DNA of 64,000 nucleotides from CAVTLG01 sp963802635 (GCA_963802635.1 CAWDJJ010000001.1:2108001-2172000); one strand, 5' to 3'; numbered from the stretch's first letter, positions 10,283-19,894 are shown. Notes: a model not told the origin generated them from the letters alone. Numbers and translations: made by a program.

Positions 10283-10356
10283 GGAGCCGTGGTGTAGTGG
10301 CCTAACATGTCTGCCTGTCACGCAGAAGATCGCGGGTTCGAATCCCGTCGGTTCCG
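10283..10356 (+). tRNA. tRNA-Asp (anticodon GTC)
   Basis: 74-nt cloverleaf: acceptor GGAGCCG/CGGTTCC with one G-U pair, D arm GTGTAGTGGCCTAACA, anticodon stem TCTGC/GCAGA with loop CTGTCAC (anticodon GTC), T arm GCGGG TTCGAAT CCCGT-type, discriminator G at 10356. CCA is not encoded. Confidence 0.97.
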
Positions 10357-10361
10357 TTCCG

Positions 10362-10400
10362 ACCAGTGGGCTGTCACAAGCAGTCCGCTGGTTTCTTTCT
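10362..10400 (+). terminator. Terminator after tRNA-Asp
   Basis: Stem ACCAGTGG (10362-10369) with CCGCTGGT (10385-10392), one G-U pair, followed by TTCTTTCT. Confidence 0.65.
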
Positions 10401-10496
10401 ATTCCACATCGGGAGCATAATGGTCCCTGGCTTTTGGGTCCACCATAGTTATTGCTTCTGAGCAGATGTGTTGTTGCTAATAGAGAAAGAGAAGAT

Positions 10497-10988
10497 ATGC
10501 ACACCTCGTTGCTCGTTCCTCTCCTGGTGGTAGTTATCGTGCTTATCGTAGGATGCGCCCTCTTACGACCCGCAAAAAAGGCTCGCCATCTCAGGAAAAG
10601 GTTGCTCAAGAAAGGACATCTTGTGGACCATGGAGCACATGTAGCCAGACGGCATGGGCTTGAACGCAGTTCCGCGTGGCCGCGAGTGGCCCTGGAGCAT
10701 CGACTCCGCGAGCCTGCATGTGTGGCCTGTGGTTACAAAGGCAAAAAACTGCAGGTCCATCATATTAAACCCTTCCACCTTCATCCTCACCTGGAGCTTG
10801 ATCCGCATAACCTGATCACACTGTGTGAAGCCAGGGGAAGGGAACATCATCTGCTACTTGGTCATCTCGACGCATGGGACTCATACAACGAGCACGTTCG
10901 AGAGGATATCAGGCATTTTCATCACAAAACCGCTGCACAGATCCGGGCTGACTTACACTGGCAGAAGAAGATGCAGCAGAGGCCATGA
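10497..10988 (+). CDS. Membrane-anchored HNH endonuclease-like protein
   Basis: 163 aa starting at the ATG preceded by a GAGAAAGAGAAG purine tract. Residues ~3-22 form one hydrophobic helix (LLVPLLVVVIVLIVGCALL) followed by a basic stretch. From about residue 75 there is an HNH/McrA-type nuclease core: CVACG, then LQVHHIKPFHLHP, LDPHNLITLCE, and HH further on, matching Cys/His zinc ligands plus the catalytic His. HNH proteins are DNA nickases or nucleases; a membrane anchor is unusual and hints at acting on incoming DNA or at the envelope. It follows tRNA-Asp with its own start and terminator gap. Target is unknown. Confidence 0.75.
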   Translation: MHTSLLVPLLVVVIVLIVGCALLRPAKKARHLRKRLLKKGHLVDHGAHVARRHGLERSSAWPRVALEHRLREPACVACGYKGKKLQVHHIKPFHLHPHLELDPHNLITLCEARGREHHLLLGHLDAWDSYNEHVREDIRHFHHKTAAQIRADLHWQKKMQQRP

Positions 10989-11050
10989 TGTCCAAAGGTG
11001 CGAGGCACTCATTCTTAGCTTCATGCCCATGGGTCAGTTTATCACTCCCC

Positions 11051-12067
11051 CTACAGCGATTTTCTCTCCTGGGCATGAACAATGGCAGAATCATAGCGAT
11101 CAGGTATAATCGTGATCTTTGTTACTTCTAGATGTGGATGGCGTTGCGAAATAAGGTGTCTAATCGCTTTGAAATTAGGCACTTTATCCATCAATAATGA
11201 AAAATTATCATCGCCCCGATTGTAAATCGTTGGTTCTACTGTATCTATATTAAGTTGAGGGGCAATTGCCAGATATTCTTTATGGGAAAGAGTACGAATT
11301 GCAAAAGTCATATTCGGTACTTTTTCTTCTAGAGAAATCTTGGTTCGATGTTCTTGATTATATTCATCGATTGCTTCCTGTTGAAGGTGATGCATCATCT
11401 CCGAATGTGGTAATGTGCGTTGATACATCTCTTTTTTTGTCTCGTTATCATATAATGGTTTCAGGTTGTCAGTTACATCTACTCGTGAATGACTATAATT
11501 AATAAAGACACGAGCTACCGGATTATAGTAATTAATGCCTACTAATTTTTTTGAACCATTCCTTGTATATTCTTTCCTCATTCGTGTACTCAATCGATAA
11601 AAATCATCGACCTCGCTTTCTGTATATCGTCTAATAAAATCTTTTTCGTAATCTGGAAATGCCCATCCCGCTTCTTTATTGGTACTATACATATCTCTAT
11701 AGGTATTTGTAGAGGCTTGAAAGAAGCGTGTCTGGATAGCATCTTTCATTTCTTGCGTCTCTTTGTAAATCTGGTCGCCTTCAGGAACAACATGGGCACG
11801 TTTATCATGCAGTACTTGAGTGTCTCTCAAGAGTTTGCTCCATTCACCCAACGTGTGTTTATGAGCAGGGTCCTCTGCAGAGACTTTCTCAGATGTTCTT
11901 TGTAAGTCTGTTTTTATTTTGTCCAATTCGTCGGGGGACGATCTATTTTCTTCCGTGAAGGCTTTAAGATTGCGAGTAACATCGTTAGTGGTTGGCATGG
12001 AACGTCTCGGTGGATTATCAACAGAAGGAATTTCACTTTCATCAGGATGATGAGAAGCGTCTCTCAT
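11051..12067 (-). CDS. Unknown 338-aa hydrophilic protein
   Basis: Not recognised. The N-terminal ~60 residues are polar and Pro/Ser-rich (MRDASHHPDESEIPSVDNPP), followed by charged, probably helical sequence and a mixed alpha/beta C-terminal half with Tyr-rich stretches (LVGINYYNPVARVFINYSHS). No signal peptide, membrane helix or Cys pattern. Base composition is more AT-rich than the flanks, which suggests acquisition from elsewhere. No strong ribosome site is visible at the ATG. The region from here to the CRISPR end looks like an accessory segment. Confidence 0.6.
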   Translation of the reverse strand: MRDASHHPDESEIPSVDNPPRRSMPTTNDVTRNLKAFTEENRSSPDELDKIKTDLQRTSEKVSAEDPAHKHTLGEWSKLLRDTQVLHDKRAHVVPEGDQIYKETQEMKDAIQTRFFQASTNTYRDMYSTNKEAGWAFPDYEKDFIRRYTESEVDDFYRLSTRMRKEYTRNGSKKLVGINYYNPVARVFINYSHSRVDVTDNLKPLYDNETKKEMYQRTLPHSEMMHHLQQEAIDEYNQEHRTKISLEEKVPNMTFAIRTLSHKEYLAIAPQLNIDTVEPTIYNRGDDNFSLLMDKVPNFKAIRHLISQRHPHLEVTKITIIPDRYDSAIVHAQERKSL

Positions 12068-12332
12068 GGTAAATGCCCAACTTTCTTCTATACTAAATCA
12101 CTGGGCGATAAGGGTGAAAAACGTAAATGTACAATGATATAATACTATATGAGTTTTATTTTTTATAGTCTCTGTTTACCAAAATTGTGTAGCAAGCTTG
12201 CAACGCTATTACCCGGAATGTGCGGGCGGGCTTGCATAATCCGCCCATGGACGATGTTGCGCTCTCGCAGCTCACGCAGGATGCGCTGGCCTCCCCTGAA
12301 GTTACCGATATATAAAGACCTGAGTGACATAG
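12068..12332. other. Gap with a coding remnant on the minus strand
   Basis: On the minus strand around 12180-12310 an open stretch reads RILRELRERNIVHGRIMQAR..., which has coding character but no start or stop context. It is probably debris of the broken gene just to the right. The remainder is AT-rich spacer that should hold the promoter of the 338-aa gene. Confidence 0.3.
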
Positions 12333-12787
12333 TCACGTCGCTACAGTTGCCTGTATTTGTAAATTGGCTACAAGATGTTCTTGTTTCAATTGACGATAAT
12401 ACAGTTCAGGAAGCTCATACATCCAGTTTTGAGCCTCCTCAGCAGAATCAATCTGAGAAAGAGTATATAGGCTGAACGTAATGTTACTTAAAGTCACTAA
12501 ATCATCGATAGATCGAATAATTATATGTCTGCTAATCCCCATCATTTCAGAAAACTTCTCTATAATGGCCCCACGTAAAGTCTGCTGACATTCTTCCTCG
12601 TCAATTCCTTGTCCTTCAGCTTTCTGCTGAAATATTGCAATAACGTATCAACAGTCAAGCGCAAGCACTTGGCATCGAGCGACCCAAAGTACGCAATCGT
12701 CGTTCCGTTACCAACCTCAATATCTTGACCTATTTGATTATCAATGTACGTGCTCTGGATCGAGTCAAATCGATTAATAAAGGACTT
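12333..12787 (-). pseudogene. Decayed gene of unknown function at the CRISPR distal end
   Basis: From a TAG at 12788-12790 an open frame without start codon reads KSFINRFDSIQSTYIDNQ... to about 12620, where a one-base shift is needed to continue into FQQKAEGQGIDEEECQQTL... and SEMMGISRHIIIRSIDDL..., ending at 12333. The joined peptide (about 150 aa) is coherent, has a plausible globular composition and no recognised domain. It lies 16 nt from the last degenerate CRISPR repeat and lacks its 5' end, so the array or a mobile element may have cut into it. Confidence 0.5.
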
Positions 12788-12882
12788 CTACAAATAAATT
12801 AGGTCCGACCCTCGACTGAGATGCTTCCACCCTTTCCACCAATTACTCCTGAGAATGAATGTCTACTTTTGCATCGTTTCAA

Positions 12883-13135
12883 GTGCGATGACTCTGGGGA
12901 GTCAGAAAAGCGAATGAAAATGGGCTATACTCTGGAAAGGAGGCAGCGAGAAGAGATCGTTCAGGATTGGTACCTGCTGAGTCCGAGTTTCAAGTTGATC
13001 CAGGTGCGTTGTCCAGAAGAAAAGAATGTCGCCACGGCTTTCGCCGTGAGCACGAGGAGGAAACTTGTGTTCCTTGACGCACCTCTCGCCGCCTTCATCG
13101 TTCTCAGAGAGAGTATAACAGAAAGGCAAAAGGGA
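12883..13135 (+). ncRNA. Candidate bridge RNA region of the IS110 element
   Basis: IS110-group elements encode a bridge RNA upstream of the transposase, with loops that pair to target and donor. Here GTTTCAA at 12987-12993 equals the left target half plus AA core. GGAGGAA at 13056-13062 equals the left donor end plus core. GACGCACCT near 13076-13084 contains CGCAC, the complement of the right donor end (GTGCG). A perfect hairpin CACGGC-TTTC-GCCGTG lies between target and donor parts. The order (target guide, then left and right donor guides) fits the family. I could not find a convincing right target guide. RNA ends are unknown. Confidence 0.55.
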
Positions 13136-14392
13136 ATGCAAGTCTTGTATGAACGCTGTTGTGGACTCGATGTGCACAAAAAGACGGTGGTCGCCTGTGT
13201 GCTGCTGCTTCTAGCCAATGGAACGGTCAGCAAACAGGTGCGCACCTTTGCGACCACGACGGTCGGGTTATTAGCGCTAGCAGACTGGCTAGAGAGTCAG
13301 CAGGTGACTCACGTCGCCATCGAATTGACGGGAGTGTATTGGCGTCCGGTGTTTAACATCCTGGAAGCGGTGTGTACGGTGATCCTGGTCAATGCGCAGC
13401 ATATCAAAGCGGTGCCGGGTCACAAAACCGATGTGCGTGACAGTGAATGGTTGGCCGATTTGCTCCGTCATGGACTGCTCAAAGCCAGCTTCATCCCTCC
13501 TCAGCCCATCCGTGACTTACGGGATCTCGTACGCTATCGCAAAACGCTGGTCTACGAGCGCAGCCAGGAAGTCAATCGTCTCCACAAGCTCTTGGAGACG
13601 GCCAACATCAAGCTGTCCTCGGTGGTGAGCGACATCATGGGCAAAAGTGGGCGGGACATGCTGGCCTGTCTGCTGCAAGGAGTCAGTGATGCCGAAGCGC
13701 TGGCCGAGCTGGCACGGGGTTCGTTGCGTGGCAAGCTGCCCGCCTTACGGGAGGCGTTGACCGGACAAGTCGACGCTCATCATCGTCTGCTGCTGGGGCA
13801 TCTGCTGGCCCATATTGAGTTTCTGGAGCAGACGCTGCATACGCTCACGGTCCAGATCGAGCCGTATCTTTCCCCCTATGAGAGTTCCATTGAGCTGCTG
13901 GAGACGATCCCTGGAGTGAAACGGCTGACGGCTGCGACCATTGTGGGAGAAATTGGCACGGATATGACCCGCTTTCCTACAGCCTCGCACCTCGCGTCCT
14001 GGGCCGGGGTGTGTCCAGGCAACCGGCAAAGTGGAGGCAAACGGCTCAAAGGCAAGACCACCAAAGGCAATCCGCGTCTGAGGGCTGCCCTCGCCGAGGT
14101 GGTGTGGGCCATCTCACGGATGAATGATAATTACCTGACCGCTCAATACCATCATCTGGTGCGCCGCATTGGCAAATCCAAAGCGATTGTGGCGGTCTCT
14201 CATAGTTTGATCGGGATCATCTATTATATGTTGCGTGATCAACAAGCCTACCGCGATCTCGGCCCCACCTACTTTGAGACGCGGGACCAGGAGCGCGAAC
14301 GCAACCGGGCCGTCCGTCACCTGGAGACGTTGGGCTATCGGGTGACGCTTGAACGATCAGAGGAGGAAGCGCTTAGTGCACCAATAGCTTGA
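13136..14392 (+). CDS. IS110-family transposase (bridge-RNA recombinase)
   Basis: 418 aa. The N-terminal RuvC-like DEDD domain begins GLDVHKKTVVACV, with VAIELTGVYWRPV and HKTDVRDSEWLADLL carrying further acidic residues. The C-terminal transposase-20 domain contains ETIPGVKRLTAATIVGEIG and SWAGVCPGNRQSGGKR with the catalytic Ser region. The start at 13136 is where family homology begins; the open frame extends upstream to 12821 but that part covers the CRISPR spacer and the putative bridge RNA and is not coding. The gene is intact, so the element may be active. Confidence 0.92.
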   Translation: MQVLYERCCGLDVHKKTVVACVLLLLANGTVSKQVRTFATTTVGLLALADWLESQQVTHVAIELTGVYWRPVFNILEAVCTVILVNAQHIKAVPGHKTDVRDSEWLADLLRHGLLKASFIPPQPIRDLRDLVRYRKTLVYERSQEVNRLHKLLETANIKLSSVVSDIMGKSGRDMLACLLQGVSDAEALAELARGSLRGKLPALREALTGQVDAHHRLLLGHLLAHIEFLEQTLHTLTVQIEPYLSPYESSIELLETIPGVKRLTAATIVGEIGTDMTRFPTASHLASWAGVCPGNRQSGGKRLKGKTTKGNPRLRAALAEVVWAISRMNDNYLTAQYHHLVRRIGKSKAIVAVSHSLIGIIYYMLRDQQAYRDLGPTYFETRDQERERNRAVRHLETLGYRVTLERSEEEALSAPIA

Positions 14393-14490
14393 TCTCTCGT
14401 GTTCTCAACGCTCCCAGATGGCTCTGCTTCTGGGCTGATTTCGTGTGCCTTTTTGGCCTTTTCCCCGCCTCTCCCCACATTTTCGGAGGA

Positions 14491-14698
14491 ATCTCGACTG
14501 AGATGCTTCCACCCTTTCCACCGTAGCACTATAGAAGGAGGTGTCCCTATTACAACGTTTCAATCTCGACTGAGATGCTTCCACCCTTTCCACTTTCCCG
14601 AATGCTCCCTGACGCTCTGCAACTTCGCTTGTTTCAATCTCGACTGAGATGCTTCCACCCTTTCCACCCGTAAGTTTGCATGTGCGCCTGTGTAGGCA
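14491..14698 (-). CRISPR. CRISPR array block between IS110 and the first IS701-like copy
   Basis: Contains the right part of the split repeat (to 14521), intact repeats at 14557-14593 and 14631-14667, two complete spacers of 35 and 37 nt, and 31 nt of a spacer that is interrupted at 14699 by the IS. Confidence 0.95.
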
Positions 14699-14914
14699 CA
14701 CTACAGTGGCACTTCGAAAGAGAACCAAATTCCCTGGAATTCTCCCCGGATACCCCCTGATCATTGTACTGCGCCGGTGCACCTGAGATGCAGAACCAGA
14801 TTCCCTGGAATTTTCCCCCGATTAGTAAAAACTTCGTGCTATTCGCGCGTCGATGTGACATGCTAGAAGTATTTCCAGTTGTTGTTCGAGCCGTCCATCA
14901 GAAACGAGAAAAAC

Positions 14915-16309
14915 ATGAAGCATCAACAGTCTACCACAACCCAGCCAACGAGTCCAACCCTGAGCGCGATCGGTTCCTGGACCATGAGCTTGTTCCAGTT
15001 GCATCAGCGGCTGGGCCTGTATTTTGCACGCCCAGAAGTCCGAACCCATGCCTTGCTTTACCTGCAAGCCATCCTGAGCGATATCCCCAGAAAAAATGGC
15101 TGGCAGATCGCTGAACAGGCCCGACAAGCACGGCCCTACGGCATGCAGCGCTTGCTCTCGCGCGCCGTTTGGGACGAAGACGGCGTCCGCGATGAACTGC
15201 GCACCTTTGTCTGCCAGACCTTGCACCCACCCCCTCTTTTACCCGCCGAAGCCTCACCCACCCTGGTCTTCCCTGTACTCGTCATTGATGAGAGCTGCTT
15301 TCCCAAACGGGGCCGTCACTCCGCTGGCGTCGGACCCCAATATTGCGGACGCACCGGCCGCGTCGAAAATTGTCAGGTCGGCGTCTTTCTCTCTTACGTC
15401 ACCGAGCGGGGCCATGCCATCATCGACCGTGAGTTGTATCTGCTCGAAGACTGGTGTTCTGATCTGCCACGCAGGCAAGCCGCCCATATCCCCGATATGG
15501 TCTCTTTTCAGACCAAACCCGAACTGGCCAAACGTATGGTCCAACGCGCCCAGGCTGCGGGCCTGTCTATCAGCTGGGTCGTGGCCGATACGGTCTACGG
15601 TCACAGCCCTGACCTGCGGCTCTGGCTCGAAGAGCAAGGCTATGCCTCTGCACTGGCGGTGCCCTCCATCGAAGTCGTCTGCGTGCAGACTCGCGCTGGT
15701 CTGCTGCTCAGTGATGTCGCCAGCATCGCACAACAAGCCTTGCGTGCCCGTGATTGGCAGCGCCTTTCTGCCAGTCAGGGTACCAAAGGCGAGCGCCTCT
15801 TTGACTGGGCTTGCCTGCCCGTCGTACACGGGGGCGTCGTGGACCGTCGCCATTTCCTCGTGGTACGCCGCTGCCTCGACGACCCAAACGAGCTGGCCTA
15901 TTACCTGATCTACGCTCCCTTGGATACGTCCCTGTCCATCATGGTGCAAGCCATCGGCTCCCGCTGGCATATCGAAGAGGATCTGCAAGCCACCAAAGCG
16001 CTGGGACTCGATCAGTATGAAGTACGTAGCTACGTGGGTTGGTATCGCCATATCACCCTCGTGCTGCTCGCCTACGCCTTTCTGGTCAGTCTCTGCCTGC
16101 AAGCGCCTGCGTCTGCTGAAGACTCCAGAGCGAAGCCCGCGCCCCCGCTCAGTGCTTTGACCCCCTCGGAAGTGCGTCATCTGCTGGCTCACCTGTTCTT
16201 CCCTGCTCCCACTGCGGCACCGCTGATCTCTCAGTGGTCCTGGTTTCGACGAACCCACCAGTATTGGGCTGGCTATTATCATCGTCGTCGCCGCGAAAAA
16301 ACCAGCTAA
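14915..16309 (+). CDS. IS701-family DDE transposase (copy 1)
   Basis: 464 aa, intact. Signature IS701 blocks: VIDESCFPKRGRHSAGVGPQ with the first Asp, CQVGVFLSYVTERGHAIIDRELYL, SWVVADTVYGHSPDLRLWLE with the second Asp, and WHIEEDLQATKALGLDQYE with the Glu. It catalyses cut-and-paste transposition of the surrounding element. The ATG at 14915 is preferred to the upstream TTG of the open frame; its relative in IS-B starts at an equivalent MK. Long antisense frames over it are shadows. Confidence 0.92.
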   Translation: MKHQQSTTTQPTSPTLSAIGSWTMSLFQLHQRLGLYFARPEVRTHALLYLQAILSDIPRKNGWQIAEQARQARPYGMQRLLSRAVWDEDGVRDELRTFVCQTLHPPPLLPAEASPTLVFPVLVIDESCFPKRGRHSAGVGPQYCGRTGRVENCQVGVFLSYVTERGHAIIDRELYLLEDWCSDLPRRQAAHIPDMVSFQTKPELAKRMVQRAQAAGLSISWVVADTVYGHSPDLRLWLEEQGYASALAVPSIEVVCVQTRAGLLLSDVASIAQQALRARDWQRLSASQGTKGERLFDWACLPVVHGGVVDRRHFLVVRRCLDDPNELAYYLIYAPLDTSLSIMVQAIGSRWHIEEDLQATKALGLDQYEVRSYVGWYRHITLVLLAYAFLVSLCLQAPASAEDSRAKPAPPLSALTPSEVRHLLAHLFFPAPTAAPLISQWSWFRRTHQYWAGYYHRRRREKTS

Positions 16310-16439
16310 ATCGCCCTGTCAAGCAGGCTGGTCCTTCCTTCTCCAAGCCAGCGGCCCGCTCTTGCCGGGGACTTTTCCCTGGAGGCTGTCAGCTTGGTTG
16401 TCGTTCTTGTTATCCACTACGCCCGAAAGGAGCGATCCC

Positions 16440-17227
16440 ATGACCTTTGTGTCTGTAGCCGAGGCTGCTTGCCACCTCGGCATTGATGTCAAAACCCTGC
16501 GCCGCTGGCTCTGCGATGCTCAGCTTTCCCTGCAATGCCATCCCCACGATGGCCGCAAAAAAGGCATGAGCCTTGAACACCTCCAGGTGCTGGCTCGCCT
16601 GCATCAGCGCTGCCTGGCTCCTCTCTTCCAGGAGCCACCCACCCCTGTGAAGTGCGAGGTGCCACCGTTGCCTGCTGAGTTGCTGGCCCTGCCTGAGCAG
16701 CTTTGCGCCATGCAAGCCCAACTTGCCGCCTTGCAGCAGCAAGTGGCTGCTCTCACCTGCCTGCTCACAGAGTCCAAACCTGAGTCCGCCCGTAAGCTTC
16801 CTGTGCCCAAGCCGAGCAACACGGTCCAGCCTCCAGCCAAACCCATCTCCCCTGCTCTCCGCTCGCGTCCTGCGGCATCTGCCACCGCCAAAACGACAGC
16901 GCCTGCCAAGCCGACGCACATCATCCCGCGCGTCAAGTACGGCGAACAGGGGCACTATGTGGTGATCTGTCCCAAGCACGGTGTGCTGCCTTTTGAGCCT
17001 GACACCCCAGAGTGGTTTGCCTGGGTGGCCCAGCGGACTCGTTTCGCTTTGTGGGAAAATCGGGCCACTTCACGGCTCATCATGAGTGGCGCGTGAAGAA
17101 AGGTGCCTGGCGGGCGCATCGGCACATCCGCAACCACAGCTACACCCTGCGTCTGGCACCGGCCCCGGAGTTGACCATTGCCGTGTTGGAGCAGGCGGCT
17201 GAGGCGCTACAAGCTCATCTGATCTAG
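16440..17227 (+). pseudogene. IS-A passenger gene (HTH + coiled coil + C-terminal domain), frameshifted
   Basis: Begins MTFVSVAEAACHLGID with a MerR-like helix-turn-helix (VKTLRRWLCDAQL), then a Leu/Gln-rich coiled coil (QLAALQQQVAALTCLL), a Pro/Ala linker and a C-terminal domain (HYVVICPKHGVLPFEPDTPEW). After FAWVA the frame is lost around 17033; compared with copy 2 one A is missing (cagcgg versus cagcagg-type context). The other frame continues SFRFVGKSGHFTAHHEWRV to a stop at 17227. GAAAGGAG precedes the ATG. Likely role is regulating or assisting the transposase; not established. Confidence 0.75.
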
Positions 17228-17296
17228 CTGCTTGCTTGTTTGGGGCTTCCGGGTCGGCTTGCCTCCGCCTTTGCTCCGACAAGTGCCACTGTAGTG

Positions 17297-17449
17297 TTCC
17301 ACGCGGTTTCAATCTCGACTGAGATGCTTCCACCCTTTCCACTTTGTCTTTTCATTTTCCATTGAAATACCCCTCTTCGTGTTTCAATCTCGACTGAGAT
17401 GCTTCCACCCTTTCCACGGAACTTCTGGCAATTCTGGAGGTTGTCAATT
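17297..17449 (-). CRISPR. CRISPR array block between the two IS701-like copies
   Basis: Nine nucleotides of an interrupted spacer, repeat 17306-17342, a 38-nt spacer, repeat 17381-17417, and 32 nt of another interrupted spacer up to the next IS end. Confidence 0.95.
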
Positions 17450-18369
17450 CACTACAGTGGCACTTTGAAAGAGAGCCAAATTCCCTGGAAAATTCCCTTC
17501 ACCAGAGCCAGCAGTGCGTACGTTCCCGTGAGTACGTTGAAAGAGAACCAAATTCCCTGGAAAATTCCCTCCACCAGCAAAAACTTCGTGCTCTTCGCTT
17601 GCAGATGGGACGTGCTAGAAGCATCAACCGTTGTTGTTCGAGCTGTCCATCAGAAACGAGAGAAACATGAAGCAGTATCAACAGTCTACCACAACCCAGC
17701 CCAACTCGTCCAACCCTGAGCGCAATCGGTTCCTGGACCATGAGCTTGCTCCACTTGCATCAGCGTCTGCGTCCCCGCTTTGCTCGTCCCGAAGTCCGTC
17801 AGCACGTGCTGCTCTACCTGCAAGCCCTCCTCAGTGACATCCCCCGGAAAAATGGCTGGCAGATCGCTGAACACGCCCGACAAGCACGGCCCTACGGCAT
17901 GCAGCGCTTGCTCTCGCGCGCCGTTTGGGACGAAGACGGGGTGCGCGATGACCTGCGCACCTTGGTTTGCCAGAGCGTGTCCCCGCCTCCTCTGGTCCCC
18001 GCCGCTGCCGCGTGTGAGCCGCTCTCTCCGGTGTGGGTCATTGATGAAAGCGCCTTTCCCAAACGAGGCCGCCACTCCGCTGGCGTCGGACCCCAGTATT
18101 GCGAACGTAGCGGGCGCGTCGAAAATTGCCAGGTCGGCGTCTTCCTCTCCTTCGTCACGGCTCTGGGCCATGCCCTCATCGACCGCGAATTGTACCTGCC
18201 CGAAGACTGGTGCGCTGATCCGCCACGCAGCACTACAGCCGCACTTTTTAACCGAGCAAGAAGAGCTTGAAAGCTGAAGAAAAGCTCTATGTTCATCTTC
18301 TTTGAGATGTGACACTCTGGAGGTGTAAAACTCAAAACCCCAGAGGTTGACATCTAAAAGGAGAAGAAA

Positions 18370-19736
18370 ATGAAGCAAGATAAGTATACGACCTGTATCG
18401 CAACCAGGACGACCCCCAGCGATGTGTGCCATTGGACCCAGGCGCTTTTTCATCTGCATGCCCGTATTGCCCCTCGCTTTGCCCGACCGGAGCCACGTCT
18501 GCGGGCACTGGCCTACCTGCAAGGTATCTTGAGTGAAACGGTGCGCAAAAACGGCTGGCAATTGGCTGAACAAGCGGGAGAAGTCTGTCCTGACGGGATG
18601 CAACGTTTGCTCTCTCGCGCCGTCTGGGACACCGATGGCGTCCGTGATGATCTGCGTAGCTATGTGCTTGAGCAACTGGGCTTGCAGTCGGCTATCCTGG
18701 TCATCGACGAAAGCGGCTTTCCCAAGCGTGGCAAACAATCGGCTGGGGTTGGCTTGCAGTATTGCGGAGCCACTGGTCGGGTCGAGAATTGTCAGGTCGG
18801 TGTCTTTCTCTCGTATGTGACCGCCAAAGGACATAGCCTCATTGATCGCGAACTCTATCTGCCCCTGGACTGGTGTGAGGATCGGGATCGGTGTCGAGCC
18901 GCAGGTATCCCAGAAGCGGTTCGCTTCCAGACCAAGCCTGAACTAGCCCGGCGCATGATCGAACGCCTTTGGCAAGCGCAGCTTTCCATTTCCTGGGTCG
19001 TGGCTGATACCGTTTACGGTGGCAATTTGGACCTGCGTATCTGGCTGGAAGCGCATGAGTATTCCTATGTGCTAGCAGTGGCTTGCAATGAGCTGGTCGG
19101 CTTCCAGACACCAACTGGACGCAGGCGTGAAGAAGCGGCATCGGTCGAAGCGGCCATGCTCTCTGATCAAGATTGGCAGCGCCTTTCGATGAGCGAAGGG
19201 ACCAAAGGCCCCAGGCTCTTCGACTGGGCCATCGTCCCCATGTTGCACCGCTGGGAGGATGATGCAAGACATTGGCTGCTCATTCGCCGTTGCGTGGATG
19301 ATCCCAACGAGAAAGCCTACTTCTTCGTCTTTGCCCCACAAGGAACCACCTTGCCCGAGATAGTCAAGGCGATAGGTGCCAGATGGCATATTGAAGAGGA
19401 CTTTGAAAACAGCAAAGATCTGGGGCTGGACCAGTATGAGGTCCGAAGTTGGATCGGGTGGTATCGCCACATCACGTTAGTCCTGCTGGCACATGCCTAT
19501 CTGGTAGGGATTTGTGCAACGGAGCGTTGCTCCACCGATGCGCCTCTCCCCTCTGGCTCTGCCAGAAAGCTTCCTGCTTGTGCTCTGACCGTTCCCGAAG
19601 TGCGTCGTCTGCTCGCTCAACTGATCTGGCCTGCCTCTTCGTCCGTGCGTCGGGTCCTCGCCTGGTCGTGGTGGCGTCGCTGCCATCAGAGTCGTGCCAG
19701 CTGTTCCATACCAAACGTCGCCTCAAGGCTGGCTAA
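18370..19736 (+). pseudogene. IS-B transposase (IS701 family), frameshift near the C-terminus
   Basis: Starts MKQDKYTTC after AGGAGAAGAAA. DDE blocks are VIDESGFPKRGKQSAGV, VVADTVYGGNLDLRIWLE and WHIEEDFENSKDLGLDQYE. Near 19700 the frame slips: the expected ending HTKRRLKAG-stop (19736) lies in another frame, while the actual frame runs on to 20166, adding about 140 unrelated residues over the next gene. The catalytic core is intact, so the protein might still work with a longer tail. Single-base loss in this copy or an assembly error. Confidence 0.85.
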
Positions 19737-19894
19737 TCCTAGCCGCTCGCCTTTCTCTCGCTGTCTTTGTTGTTGTCTGTCCGTGTTCCAGACTTCCGAG
19801 AAAGTTCCAGGAACTCCCAGACTTCCTGGAACTTTCTCGGATTGGTGTCTGGTTTTGTGTGTGCTTTTGCCTTTTTTCGAAAGGAGTCTTGACC

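Larger units (their letters stand above)
12881..14491 (+). mobile_element. IS110-family element inserted inside a CRISPR repeat
   Basis: The repeat reads GTTTC-AA-TCTCG on the plus strand. It is split into GTTTC (12876-12880) and TCTCG... (14492 on), with AA at both junctions (12881-12882 and 14490-14491). There are no terminal inverted repeats or longer target duplication, as expected for IS110 recombination at a 2-nt core. The element is about 1.61 kb with one transposase gene and a ~250-nt non-coding left part. Confidence 0.85.
14699..17296 (+). mobile_element. IS701-like two-gene element, copy 1 (IS-A1)
   Basis: 2.6 kb bounded by inverted ends CACTACAGTGGCACTT (14699) and AAGTGCCACTGTAGTG (17281-17296). 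It carries a transposase and a second HTH/coiled-coil gene. It lies in a CRISPR spacer, leaving 31 nt on the left and 9 nt before the next repeat. No matching target duplication is seen at its two ends. Confidence 0.9.

Noticed and set aside
12960..12972. GGATT near 12966 as the right target guide of the bridge RNA
   Set aside because: It lies before the left guide, the wrong order, and needs a wobble pair.
12821..13135. N-terminal extension of the IS110 transposase frame
   Set aside because: Covers a CRISPR repeat, a spacer and the non-coding left end; homology begins at 13136.
15254..16282. 342-aa antisense ORF over the IS-A1 transposase
   Set aside because: Mirror frame of a clear DDE transposase; no ribosome site and no domain.
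17686..18834. 382-aa minus-strand ORF across the IS-A2/IS-B junction
   Set aside because: Spans an insertion junction between two elements and is antisense to both transposases.
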